From contig JAGLXI010000129.1 in assembly GCA_023132995.1 (NCBI GenBank), positions 1 to 8,301 of the forward strand: 8,301 nt of DNA. The letters are read 5' to 3'. Source of the DNA: Candidatus Zixiibacteriota bacterium (lineage in GTDB: Bacteria > Zixibacteria > MSB-5A5 > GN15 > FEB-12). This document shows, piece after piece, positions 1 to 7,157 of the stretch. A program made the position numbers and the translations under genes. Below the pieces are notes generated by a model. That model had not been told where the DNA came from. It saw nothing but the letters and a program-made list of their open reading frames with translations, and ran no database searches. Position 1 is the first letter of the stretch. Every line of letters begins with the position of its first letter.

Positions 1-49
1 AACATTAATTGTGAGTCAATTCGGGGTGATTGCCGCCGAAATCCGGAGC

Positions 50-78
50 TTGTCACACTCTCGCATATTTGCTAAATT
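50..78 (+). promoter_or_regulatory. Sigma70-like promoter for the first operon
   Basis: TTGTCA at 50-55 and TAAATT at 73-78 are separated by exactly 17 bp, a near-consensus vegetative promoter. The expected transcription start, about 7 nt after the -10 box, falls at or beside the ATG at 85. No Shine-Dalgarno-like sequence lies between the -10 box and the ATG, which fits a leaderless mRNA. This is prediction from sequence only; a promoter further upstream outside the window cannot be excluded. Confidence 0.5.
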
Positions 79-84
79 ATCCCA

Positions 85-1080
85 ATGGAAAAAGGACAGC
101 CGTCAGTTCTGGTAACGGGAGCCAATGGGTTCATCGGTGCGCGTCTGTGCCACCGGCTTATCATGGAAGGTTTCCGCGTGACGGCGGGGGTGCGCCGGAG
201 TTCGGACCTCACGGCGCTGCGGTCGTTGAATGTCGAGTACTGTTACGGTGACGTCACTGAGCCGGAAACGCTCGACGACATGGTAGCCGGAGTCGACTAC
301 GTCATTCACAACGCCGGATTGATCAAAGCCCGGCGCAAAGAAGCGTTCTTTCGCGTCAATCAGCAGGGAACTGAGTATCTCCTTCAGGCGATCCTCAAAT
401 GCAACCCGGAGGTCAAGACAGTCGTCTGTGTGTCCTCGCAAGCTGCCGTCGGGCCATCCACTGCCGGTCGACCGGTCACCGAGGATGATCCGGCTCGACC
501 GATTACGACGTATGGCCGGTCAAAGTTGGCCGGGGAACAGGCGGCCCTCGCCTTTGCAGACCGATTGAAGGTGGCGATTGTGCGCCCTCCCGGTGTCTAT
601 GGGCCGGGCGACCGGGAATTGCTGAGCTTCTTCCGGGCCGTTAACAACGGGATCAAACCGTACATCGGTGACATCAGTCGGCGACTGCAGTTGGTTCATG
701 TCGATGATCTCTGCCGCGGCATAATGGCAGCGGCGACCTCTGCGCCCAAGTCGGGGGCGGTTTATTTCATTGCCGAGAGCAGATCGTATTCTATGACGGA
801 ACTGATCGGTATTCTGGAGACGGCCAGCGGAAAGAAAGCGCGGGCGCTGAGGCTTCCGGCGTCGCTGTTTCGAGCCATAGCCACAGTATCAGAGTTTGCC
901 ATGAAGGCGATTGGCGGTACGCCGATGCTCACCCGGGAGAAGGCGAACGAACTGTTAGCGTCGTGGGAGGTGTCAACGGCCAAAGCCTCCCGGGACCTGA
1001 GCTTCGAGTCGCACATCTCGTTCGAACAAGGCGCAACTGAGACCTACGATTGGTATCGCAGGACGGGATGGATTAAATGA
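85..1080 (+). CDS. NAD(P)-dependent epimerase/dehydratase (extended SDR)
   Basis: A 331-residue protein of the extended short-chain dehydrogenase/reductase superfamily, which covers nucleotide-sugar epimerases/dehydratases and 3-beta-HSD or dihydroflavonol-reductase-like enzymes. The N-terminal Rossmann motif TGANGFIG (residues 11-18) binds the dinucleotide. An acidic D-V pair (56-57) and HNAG (75-78) follow the usual fold. The catalytic set is Ser117/Ser118 in VCVSSQ, Tyr143 and Lys147 in YGRSK. The RPPGVYGPGD segment (167-176) is typical of the substrate-side region. Length matches the family, so it appears complete and cytosolic. The start is the only ATG before the Rossmann strand and lacks a ribosome-binding site, in line with the adjacent promoter. 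It is first in an operon with the membrane protein and the PLP enzyme. The substrate cannot be read from sequence; a sugar, sterol-like or polyketide-like carbonyl are all possible. Confidence 0.9.
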   Translation: MEKGQPSVLVTGANGFIGARLCHRLIMEGFRVTAGVRRSSDLTALRSLNVEYCYGDVTEPETLDDMVAGVDYVIHNAGLIKARRKEAFFRVNQQGTEYLLQAILKCNPEVKTVVCVSSQAAVGPSTAGRPVTEDDPARPITTYGRSKLAGEQAALAFADRLKVAIVRPPGVYGPGDRELLSFFRAVNNGIKPYIGDISRRLQLVHVDDLCRGIMAAATSAPKSGAVYFIAESRSYSMTELIGILETASGKKARALRLPASLFRAIATVSEFAMKAIGGTPMLTREKANELLASWEVSTAKASRDLSFESHISFEQGATETYDWYRRTGWIK

Positions 1081-1496
1081 TCTCGATTGAACTGACTCTC
1101 TATTCGCTCGGTATAGCGGGCTTGTATCTTGCGGTTGTAACCGCCCTGGTGGAACTCGGCGGAAGAGCTCTGAAAATTACTCGTGGGCTGCCCCCGGGTC
1201 TGCTGGAGCCGACGGGGTTCGTCTGGCACCTGTTCAATTTCGCTATGGAATTTCTGTTCTTTGTTGGTATCCCGACTTTCGCCTACAACTTCTTCCAGGT
1301 AATTCTGCCGCTTTCCGGGGTCCGGCCCGGTCTGGCTGCCGCCCTGGTAGCGTTCACCCTGGGCGCCGTGCCGGTCGTGATGGGACTATCGGCGCGGATA
1401 AAACTGCCCATGCTATATGTTCTGTATTTCCTCTTTGGCCTGCTCCTCAAGTTGAGCGGCGCTCTGGCCATTATTGGATACCTGTACAGCCTGTAG
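1077..1496 (+). CDS. Small four-helix integral membrane protein, unknown function
   Basis: A 139-residue, very hydrophobic protein that I do not recognise. Four membrane segments are visible at about residues 4-27, 49-78 (long, rich in Phe and Tyr), 82-105 and 109-135. The loop between the first two contains a GGRALKITRGLPPG stretch with basic residues, suggesting it faces the cytoplasm by the positive-inside rule. There is no signal for enzymatic activity. Its ATG overlaps the stop of the upstream SDR (ATGA at 1077-1080), so translation is probably coupled; a GGA lies 4 nt before the ATG. The PLP-enzyme gene follows after a short gap, so the three are likely co-transcribed. It might be a membrane partner for the neighbouring enzymes, but that is inference from position only. 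Confidence 0.8.
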   Translation: MISIELTLYSLGIAGLYLAVVTALVELGGRALKITRGLPPGLLEPTGFVWHLFNFAMEFLFFVGIPTFAYNFFQVILPLSGVRPGLAAALVAFTLGAVPVVMGLSARIKLPMLYVLYFLFGLLLKLSGALAIIGYLYSL

Positions 1497-1519
1497 GAAA
1501 GATACGAGGGACACAGGTG

Positions 1520-2698
1520 ATGGATTTGGGCAAGAGATTTTCCCGGGCGCGGGCCCTGTTTCCGCACACGAGGAAAGTCGTCTATCTCAACTCAGCCTCC
1601 TACGGGCCTTTCTCGACGCTTGTCAAGAAGGCGATCGACGACAATGTCTCCCTCCGCCTGCGAGCGGATCGCGATGACTCCCACGACGCATTTGCCGCCG
1701 CTGACGAGTTGCGGTCTGTCTATGCCAGGATGATCGGCGCCAGGAAGCGCGAGGTGGGGATCGGCCTGAACACGTCGTTTGGACTGAATATCGCCGCCTT
1801 TGGCCTGCCGCTGAAAAGGGGCGATGAAATCCTGATGTCGGACTTTGAGTTCCCGGCCGTCCCGTACACCTGGCGGGCCGCCGCCGAAGCCCGTGGGCTG
1901 AAGCTGAAATTCATCCGGTCTAAACAAAAGCATGTCGCTCTCGATGACGTACAGAAGGCCCTTACAAAGCGATCACGAGTGCTATGCGTTTCCTGGGTGC
2001 AGTTTTTCAACGGTTTTAAGAACGACCTGGCCGCCCTCTCCGAACTGTGTCACAGCAACCGGGTCTGGCTCGTCGTCGACGGCATTCAGGGAATGGGTGT
2101 CGAGCCGATAAACGTTCGGAAACTGGGCGTAGATGTCTTTGCTTCCGGGTGTCAGAAGTGGATGCTGTCGCCACAGGGAGGGGGCTTTTTTTACCTATCC
2201 GATGCCGTTCGCGACAAGCTCGCTTATTCTTCTATGAGCTGGTTGGGGGTGGACTGGAAAATGAACTTCACGGACATGTTCAGATTCGATCTGCCCTATT
2301 TCGATTCCGCCCGACGGTTTGAACTTGGCTACTACGCCGTTCTGAATCTGCATGGCATGAAAGCCTCGGCGGGTCTAATCGAGAATCTCGGCATCAGGAA
2401 CATCCGGAAACATAATCACACTCTCATAGACCGGCTGGCGGATTACATACGCGGCAAGCCGCTGTACACAATCACCTCGTCGATGGACAAGGCGCACCGG
2501 TCGTCGATCTTCACTTTCACCTGTCCCGGTTACAAGAAGCTGCACCGCGAGCTTCTCAAGAGAAGAATCATCCTGGTGGAACGCGAAGGTTCGATTCGGG
2601 TTTCCGTGCATCTGTTCAACAACGAACGCGACATCGACCGGCTGATTGCCATCCTTGACCGTTTTGCGAAAACCGGATCAAGGACTGCCGGGGCCTGA
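1520..2698 (+). CDS. Class V aminotransferase-fold PLP enzyme (NifS/CsdA-like superfamily)
   Basis: A PLP-dependent enzyme of fold type I, aminotransferase class V (cysteine desulfurase, isopenicillin-N epimerase and kynureninase-like). Numbered from the ATG at 1520, it has 392 residues. Family features are YLNSASYGP near residue 23, the cofactor Asp187 in VVDGIQGMG, and the Schiff-base Lys213 in SGCQKWMLSPQGGGFFY. A C-terminal RVSVHLFNN carries the usual substrate-side Arg. No Cys-containing desulfurase loop is evident, so an aminotransferase, epimerase or lyase role is as likely as sulfur mobilisation. Two starts are adjacent: GTG at 1517 and ATG at 1520. GAGGG at 1506-1510 serves either, with spacing of 6 or 9 nt. 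It is third in the operon, 23 nt after the membrane protein gene. Its 3' end overlaps the convergent SGNH hydrolase gene by 21 bp. Substrate unknown. Confidence 0.9.
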   Translation: MDLGKRFSRARALFPHTRKVVYLNSASYGPFSTLVKKAIDDNVSLRLRADRDDSHDAFAAADELRSVYARMIGARKREVGIGLNTSFGLNIAAFGLPLKRGDEILMSDFEFPAVPYTWRAAAEARGLKLKFIRSKQKHVALDDVQKALTKRSRVLCVSWVQFFNGFKNDLAALSELCHSNRVWLVVDGIQGMGVEPINVRKLGVDVFASGCQKWMLSPQGGGFFYLSDAVRDKLAYSSMSWLGVDWKMNFTDMFRFDLPYFDSARRFELGYYAVLNLHGMKASAGLIENLGIRNIRKHNHTLIDRLADYIRGKPLYTITSSMDKAHRSSIFTFTCPGYKKLHRELLKRRIILVEREGSIRVSVHLFNNERDIDRLIAILDRFAKTGSRTAGA

Positions 2699-3736
2699 CA
2701 CCTGCCCGACGCATTCGGCCAACATGCGGGCAATCAATTCATGCCCGCTTGCGTTGAAATGGATGAAGTCCTGCGCGGCGTTATCAAAGAAATGATCGTA
2801 GCATTCAAATTCGCGGGCGGCGTCGACTATGGTTATGCCCTCTGAGGCGGCCAATTCCCGGGTGACGCGGTTGTATCTCTCGTGGTAGGCGATAGGCGCC
2901 GACCAGCGCCCGACGCCGTCATGTTCAAACAGCGAAGGCGCCGGAGAGGTCAAAAGCACGGGTCTGATTCCGCGCGCCCGGCAAGTATGGCAGATGCTCC
3001 ACAGGTTGTCCCGGAAATCCTCAAGGCCGACACGATACACCGGCGCTCGGCGGTCGAACAACGAATCGGGATGCCTTTCAATGGCAGAGAGCCAGAGTCT
3101 CTTCAGCAGCCGGTAGGAGTTCAGGCGGGAGAGCAAGTTCTGGCATTCGAGAATGATCTGGGGCGGGAACTCCTGGTCTTTGTCGGCAATCTCCCAGGCC
3201 GCCGCCCACTGGTCGTTCCAGCCGAACATTATGACCACAATATCCGGCTGTAGCCCGACCAATTCACTCTCGAAAAGGAGCCGTCCCTGAAACGAACTGT
3301 AGCCGGGAACGCCGGCATTGACAACATCGTATTCATCACCCAGAATATCCTGCAATCTTCCGACGAACGTCTTCTCCCGGGGGAGTCCCCATCCAAAGGT
3401 ACAGGAATTGCCGAGGGCCAGAATGCGTCGGCCTTTCTTATGTGGGGCGATCTCCCCGCCCCGAAGGCCTAACGAGTTGATCCGGTACGTCCGGCCTTCG
3501 AAGAACTGCGACGTCACCGTTCGTCCGGGGCGCAACCGCCAGAACAACCGGCGATCCTTTTCGAACACCTCCGGATAGTCCAGCGCCCTGTTCAGGGTAA
3601 AAAACCGGTTCTCGACGTAGGTGTCGATCCCGGCGCACCTGACCAGCAACTCAGCCACTACAATGAACAGCAGCAGAGCCATGGAGGCAGTCCCTAAGCG
3701 GATTGCGAGTGAGTATTTCTCCCGTGACATTGGCAT
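2678..3736 (-). CDS. Membrane-anchored SGNH/GDSL-family hydrolase
   Basis: A 352-residue protein with one N-terminal transmembrane segment (about 14-33) followed by a presumably extracytoplasmic SGNH hydrolase domain. Block I is GNSCTFGWG with nucleophile Ser111; the usual GDS reads GNS here. Block II is the VNAGVPGYSS segment (Gly at 142/145). Block III is FGWND with Asn174. Block V is DFIHFN with Asp323 and His326, completing the Ser-His-Asp set. Such proteins act as esterases, acyltransferases or deacetylases on glycans and lipids. An open frame continues upstream to 3850, but that extension overlaps the DUF5989 gene. The ATG at 3736 sits 11 nt after the DUF5989 stop with a weak AGG about 8 nt before it; ATG 3730 is an alternative. 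It is last in the carbamoyltransferase operon and overlaps the PLP-enzyme gene tail to tail. Substrate unknown. Confidence 0.88.
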   Translation of the reverse strand: MPMSREKYSLAIRLGTASMALLLFIVVAELLVRCAGIDTYVENRFFTLNRALDYPEVFEKDRRLFWRLRPGRTVTSQFFEGRTYRINSLGLRGGEIAPHKKGRRILALGNSCTFGWGLPREKTFVGRLQDILGDEYDVVNAGVPGYSSFQGRLLFESELVGLQPDIVVIMFGWNDQWAAAWEIADKDQEFPPQIILECQNLLSRLNSYRLLKRLWLSAIERHPDSLFDRRAPVYRVGLEDFRDNLWSICHTCRARGIRPVLLTSPAPSLFEHDGVGRWSAPIAYHERYNRVTRELAASEGITIVDAAREFECYDHFFDNAAQDFIHFNASGHELIARMLAECVGQVSGPGSP

Positions 3737-3747
3737 GCCGCAGCCTG

Positions 3748-3909
3748 TCAGAAGAGCGAATAAATGAACGGCGCCAGCGCGGACGACTCCGTGAAGACAA
3801 CAAAAAGAGAAAGCAGAAACAGGAATATGAAGATCGGCGCCAGCCACCATCTCTTGGATGTCTTCAGAAAAAAGATCAACTCAGAAAAGACCCGCAATCG
3901 CCTTTGCAT
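3748..3909 (-). CDS. DUF5989 family small membrane protein
   Basis: A 53-residue micro-protein with one membrane helix (about residues 22-40). It is preceded by a short amphipathic, basic stretch ending in the KRWW pair, and it ends in the tail SSALAPFIYSLF. This architecture, with FL..(K/R).WWL..P and a terminal A.APFIY.LF, is what I recall of DUF5989, a family found beside NodU-type carbamoyltransferases and SGNH hydrolases. Function is unknown. The start is uncertain. ATG 3909 gives the usual family length of about 50. In-frame ATG 3975 or 3969, or TTG 3981, would add a polar 20-24 residue N-terminus and overlap the carbamoyltransferase stop at 3962. None has a strong ribosome-binding site. 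The SGNH hydrolase follows 11 nt downstream, so translation is probably coupled. Confidence 0.8.
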   Translation of the reverse strand: MQRRLRVFSELIFFLKTSKRWWLAPIFIFLFLLSLFVVFTESSALAPFIYSLF

Positions 3910-3961
3910 AAGGTCGCGCTTTCCATCCTTACCGTTTCTGCGATTCGACAAGCCGGAGGAG

Positions 3962-5698
3962 CTAATCATATCCATTCTCAAGGGTAAACCGGCTCGACAC
4001 TGATTCCGACACCCGGCATCTATCCACTAAATAGCGGCTCATGAGCAAAAAGTCAATACCGCTCGAACAGAAGATAGCCATCGCGTCTTCGGGTCGACTG
4101 ACAATCGGGTGGCCCCGCAGGTTGAACGATGTGTTCAGCAGAACGGGCACGCCCGTGAGCCGGTTGAACTCCGCGATGAGATCGTAGAATACCGGGTTGT
4201 CCGATCTGGCTACCGTCTGAATCCGCGCTGAACCATCGATATGGGTGACAGCCGGAATCAAACGTCGTTTGTTTTTCCTGACGGTGAAGTTAAACAGCAT
4301 ATATGGCGAGTCGCTCTCGCAGTCGAAATACTCGGCCGCATTCTCCTTCAGCACTGCCGGCGCAAATGGCCGGAACGATTCGCGAAATTTTACAGCGCTG
4401 TTGATCTTCTCTTTCATCTGCGGGTTGCGTGGGTCGGCAACAATGGAACGGAAACCCAGAGCCCGCGGGCCGAACTCCTCTCCCCCCTGAAACAGAGCTA
4501 CGATCTTACCCTCGGTGAGTTCGCGAGCCAGCCGTGCCAGTTGGATTTCGATATCATCGTGGGCGAACGGGATGCGGTGGCGCGTGAGGAAAGCCTCGAT
4601 CTGGTCGTCGGAATACTCCGGCCCGAGGCCGAAAAAGCGCTGGGGGTGCTTGTCATCGCCCGTCAGCCGGTGGTACGCGTATAGCGCCGCCCCAACCGCT
4701 CCCCCGGCGTCCCCTGAGGCCGGCTGGATATATATCTCATCGAACATCCCCTCTCTCAGCAGCAATCCGTTGGCCTTACAATTTAAGGCCACCCCCCCGG
4801 ACATGCACAGGCGGCTGAGCCCGGTGACTTCTCTTACGTGGTGAGCCATGCGCAGGACGATCTTCTCCGCCACCGCCTGGGTGGAGGCTGCGATATCCCG
4901 GTGAAAGGACAGTATCTCGCTTTCCGGTGACCGGCGTGGGCAGCCCAACAGGGTTTCCAACTTGTGGCCGGTCATTGCCAATTTATGGTGGAAAGTGAAG
5001 TACTCCATATTCAGATGGATGGAGCCGTCTTCATGTATGTGAACCAGGTTCTCTTCCAACAGGTCGGCATACCTGGGCTCACCGTACGGAGCCAGGCCCA
5101 TCACCTTGTACTCGGCCGAGTTGACCCGGAAGCCTAAGAAGTGCGTCATGGCCGAATAGAACAGTCCGACCGAATGCGGATAGTGCATTTCCGCCAGCAG
5201 CCTGACCCGGTTATTGTCACCGGTTCCGTACGATGCCGTAGCCCATTCCCCGACCCCGTCAACTGTGAGAATGGCCGCCTTGTCGAACGGTGAGCCGTAG
5301 AACGCCCCCGCGGCGTGTGATATGTGATGCGGCACATACAGAATCTCACCGTCATAACCCAACTCTGTGCCGATCACATGATCGGTCCACAGCTTGCGGC
5401 CCAGCCAGACCGACATGGCCTCAAGGAAAGCCCGGTAGGATCGCACCGGCGTCGCAAGGTACCCGGTCACGATACGGTCAAACTTGGTCAGCGGTTTGTC
5501 ATAGAAGACAATGTGGTCGAGTTCGTTGACCTTCAGTCCGCCGCGCTCGAGACAGAACTCGGCCGCCCGGCAGGGAAACCCCTGGTCGTGCTTAACGCGG
5601 CTGAAGCGCTCCTCGAGAGCCGCCGCCGTCAGGACGCCGTCCACAACCAGGGCCGCCGCGGCATCGTGGTAAAAACATGACAGGCCCAGCAGCTTCAT
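3962..5698 (-). CDS. NodU/CmcH/TobZ-type O-carbamoyltransferase
   Basis: A 578-residue, full-length carbamoyltransferase. Family members activate carbamoyl phosphate with ATP to carbamoyl-adenylate and pass the carbamoyl group to a hydroxyl of a sugar, antibiotic or other small molecule. The N-terminal Kae1/YgjD-like domain begins LLGLSCFYHDAAAAL with His11 in the HDA motif. The iron-site residues known from TobZ can be matched: His124 and His128 (HHISH), Asp147 (LTVDGVG) and Asp330 (PASGDAGGA). The His128-to-Asp147 spacing equals the TobZ spacing as I recall it. MSGGVALNCKANG (299-311) is the phosphate-binding region. The C-terminal YrdC-like domain carries EFGPRALGFRSIVADPR (408-424) and LNTSFNLRGHPIV (521-533). 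It starts inside the ATGA overlap with the upstream small gene, has only a weak ribosome-binding site, and is probably translationally coupled. Acceptor substrate unknown. Confidence 0.95.
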   Translation of the reverse strand: MKLLGLSCFYHDAAAALVVDGVLTAAALEERFSRVKHDQGFPCRAAEFCLERGGLKVNELDHIVFYDKPLTKFDRIVTGYLATPVRSYRAFLEAMSVWLGRKLWTDHVIGTELGYDGEILYVPHHISHAAGAFYGSPFDKAAILTVDGVGEWATASYGTGDNNRVRLLAEMHYPHSVGLFYSAMTHFLGFRVNSAEYKVMGLAPYGEPRYADLLEENLVHIHEDGSIHLNMEYFTFHHKLAMTGHKLETLLGCPRRSPESEILSFHRDIAASTQAVAEKIVLRMAHHVREVTGLSRLCMSGGVALNCKANGLLLREGMFDEIYIQPASGDAGGAVGAALYAYHRLTGDDKHPQRFFGLGPEYSDDQIEAFLTRHRIPFAHDDIEIQLARLARELTEGKIVALFQGGEEFGPRALGFRSIVADPRNPQMKEKINSAVKFRESFRPFAPAVLKENAAEYFDCESDSPYMLFNFTVRKNKRRLIPAVTHIDGSARIQTVARSDNPVFYDLIAEFNRLTGVPVLLNTSFNLRGHPIVSRPEDAMAIFCSSGIDFLLMSRYLVDRCRVSESVSSRFTLENGYD

Positions 5699-5946
5699 GT
5701 CTGACTCTGCCGGCGCATGGAATCAAGTTCCGGTTCGGCGACGCGGACTTCTTTCCAGTTGGTCGCTCGCTTCCGATGCCGGGAGCCAACCTGGAGGGGG
5801 TCCCATCCGAACAGGCGCAGCAGGAGTCCCAGGGGAGCAAGAACCGCGAAATACAATAGTGTCAACACCAGCGCCGTCTGGAATCGCGCTATTCTCAGGG
5901 CTGCTTTCTTCCAGGCGGCCCATGTTTTCCGGAGCAGTCCGCTCAT
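5695..5946 (-). CDS. Small single-pass membrane protein preceding the carbamoyltransferase
   Basis: An 83-residue protein with a basic amphipathic N-terminus (about 1-22), one membrane segment (about 23-45, FQTALVLTLLYFAVLAPLG), then LLRLFGWDPL and a charged cytoplasmic-looking tail. I associate short proteins with this FQ..(L/V)LT..YF.V..P pattern with the neighbourhood of NodU-type carbamoyltransferases; a link to the SxtJ-type membrane proteins is possible but not shown. The start is well supported: AGGA lies 6 nt before the ATG at 5946. The TGA stop overlaps the ATG of the carbamoyltransferase (ATGA), indicating a coupled pair and perhaps a membrane tether for the enzyme. It is first in the four-gene minus-strand operon and divergent from the second SDR gene. 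No catalytic motif is visible. Confidence 0.8.
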   Translation of the reverse strand: MSGLLRKTWAAWKKAALRIARFQTALVLTLLYFAVLAPLGLLLRLFGWDPLQVGSRHRKRATNWKEVRVAEPELDSMRRQSQT

Positions 5947-6049
5947 TCGTTTCCTGCCATTCGGCCAAAAAGCAATTGCGTAGTCGAGCTTGTTTCCTTA
6001 TCTCAGTCGTGAAAATAATACGGAAAAAGCCCTCGGTTCAACAGGAATA
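5947..6049. promoter_or_regulatory. Divergent intergenic region with putative promoters
   Basis: This 103 bp gap separates the two divergent units and must hold the start signals for both unless there is read-through. For the plus-strand SDR, TTGTTT (5990-5995) and AATAAT (6014-6019) are 18 bp apart. For the minus strand, the same AT-rich box read in reverse (TATTAT, 6020-6015) has TTGAAC 15 bp upstream, which is short. The shared AT-rich core suggests mutually exclusive firing, but both matches are only moderate. AGGAAACG before 5946 is the ribosome-binding site of the small membrane protein. Confidence 0.3.
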
Positions 6050-7114
6050 ATGCGTCGCGGTGGGATTGTGTCAGTTGCTTATCCAAAGATACTAATCAGC
6101 GGAGCCTCCGGCTCGCTCGGCAAGCAGTTAATCTATGAGTTGGTTCGCCGGGGCGTGAGGCCGATTGCACTCGTGCGGAAGAGTTCCAACACGGAATATG
6201 TCGATTCCCTGTCGCTGGAGAAGCGCACCGCCGATCTGTGCCGGGACGGGCAATTGGAGAAACTGGTCGAGGGTGTCGACGCCGTCATTCATACGGCCGC
6301 CTGGGTCAATTTCCGCCGAGACAGCCTGGCACAGTTTGCCGAGATAAACACGACTGCGGCAGCGGCACTCTTCAGGGCGGCACAAGCAACCGGGGTAAAG
6401 CGGTTTGTGCATGTCTCCACGGTGGCGGCGCTCGGTGCCGGACTTCGCGTGGCGGGCGACAGTGTCAGATGGGGACACCAGGCAGCGCTCCTGGATGAGA
6501 ACTGCAAGTTCAACCTCACTCATCTGCGCATCCCTTACATCATGACCAAGCACGCCGCCGACGTTGAACTGGCAGAGCTTGCCAAAGCGGGAACGACCGA
6601 GCTTGTCACGGTTCACCCTTCTATCATTGTGGCTCCATCGCGCACGGGCGATGACCGCGGCAAGGCCGCCAGGATGTTCTCTCACCTGATGATGCCCGAT
6701 CTCCTCAACCGGGTCAACCTGGTCGATATTCGCGACGTGGCCCCCGGTGTTATTGCCGCCCTTGATAAAGGCCGACCCGGGGAGAAGTACCTTCTGACCG
6801 GCGACAACATATCTGTCCGCGACCTGATCCTGGCCGCGTCGTCGATCCTGGGCAAGTCCCCGCACCTGGTGAGATTGCCGCGGGTCGTGCTTAACTGCAC
6901 CTCCCGGCTTGCCGTATTCTTCGCCAGACTCCTCGGCAGGGGAAAAGTATCGTTCTACCCCGACCTGGTGCGCCTGCTTGACTATGACTGGACTTATTCG
7001 TCCATGAAAGCCCGTAAGGAACTGGGCTACAATTACCGTTCGATCCACGTGACTCTCGATGAGCTTTTGAGCAACCGCTTTGTTGGCACCTGGCAGATGC
7101 CGGTTGAACCATAA
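6050..7114 (+). CDS. Second NAD(P)-dependent epimerase/dehydratase (extended SDR)
   Basis: A 354-residue extended SDR. The dinucleotide motif is SGASGSLG (residues 17-24), HTAAW (81-85) follows the fifth strand, and the catalytic residues are Ser123 in HVSTVAALG, Tyr163 and Lys167 in YIMTK. The VHPSIIVAPSRTGDD stretch corresponds to the (R)P..(V/I)YGP region of relatives. The overall pattern resembles the dihydroflavonol-4-reductase or 3-beta-hydroxysteroid dehydrogenase-like branch. The C-terminal Y.Y.S..KA.KELGY segment is typical of that group. The frame is open upstream to a TTG at 5990, but the ATG at 6050 has AGGA 3 nt before it; GTG 6068, with GGTGGG upstream, is an alternative. It stands alone, divergent from the carbamoyltransferase operon. 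It shares fold and subfamily with the SDR at 85-1080 but is clearly diverged from it. Substrate unknown. Confidence 0.9.
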   Translation: MRRGGIVSVAYPKILISGASGSLGKQLIYELVRRGVRPIALVRKSSNTEYVDSLSLEKRTADLCRDGQLEKLVEGVDAVIHTAAWVNFRRDSLAQFAEINTTAAAALFRAAQATGVKRFVHVSTVAALGAGLRVAGDSVRWGHQAALLDENCKFNLTHLRIPYIMTKHAADVELAELAKAGTTELVTVHPSIIVAPSRTGDDRGKAARMFSHLMMPDLLNRVNLVDIRDVAPGVIAALDKGRPGEKYLLTGDNISVRDLILAASSILGKSPHLVRLPRVVLNCTSRLAVFFARLLGRGKVSFYPDLVRLLDYDWTYSSMKARKELGYNYRSIHVTLDELLSNRFVGTWQMPVEP

Positions 7115-7157
7115 CGCATCCCCCGCCGATACCTCTGCCAGCACCCGGTCGTGGGAG

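Noticed and set aside
3737..3850. N-terminal extension of the SGNH hydrolase to 3850
   Set aside because: It overlaps the whole 3' half of the DUF5989 gene, lacks family similarity, and an ATG directly after the DUF5989 stop gives a normal membrane anchor and length.
4241..4684. A 147-codon plus-strand frame inside the carbamoyltransferase gene
   Set aside because: It is antisense to conserved C-terminal carbamoyltransferase motifs and shows no domain or ribosome-binding site.
5990..6049. TTG start at 5990 for the second SDR
   Set aside because: There is no ribosome-binding site, and the added 20 residues precede a Rossmann domain that is already complete from the ATG at 6050.
6128..7144. 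A 338-codon open frame on the minus strand opposite the second SDR
   Set aside because: It is antisense to a gene with clear SDR motifs, has no recognisable domain, and its composition (rich in Arg, Gly, Val and His) is that expected from the shadow of a high-GC gene.
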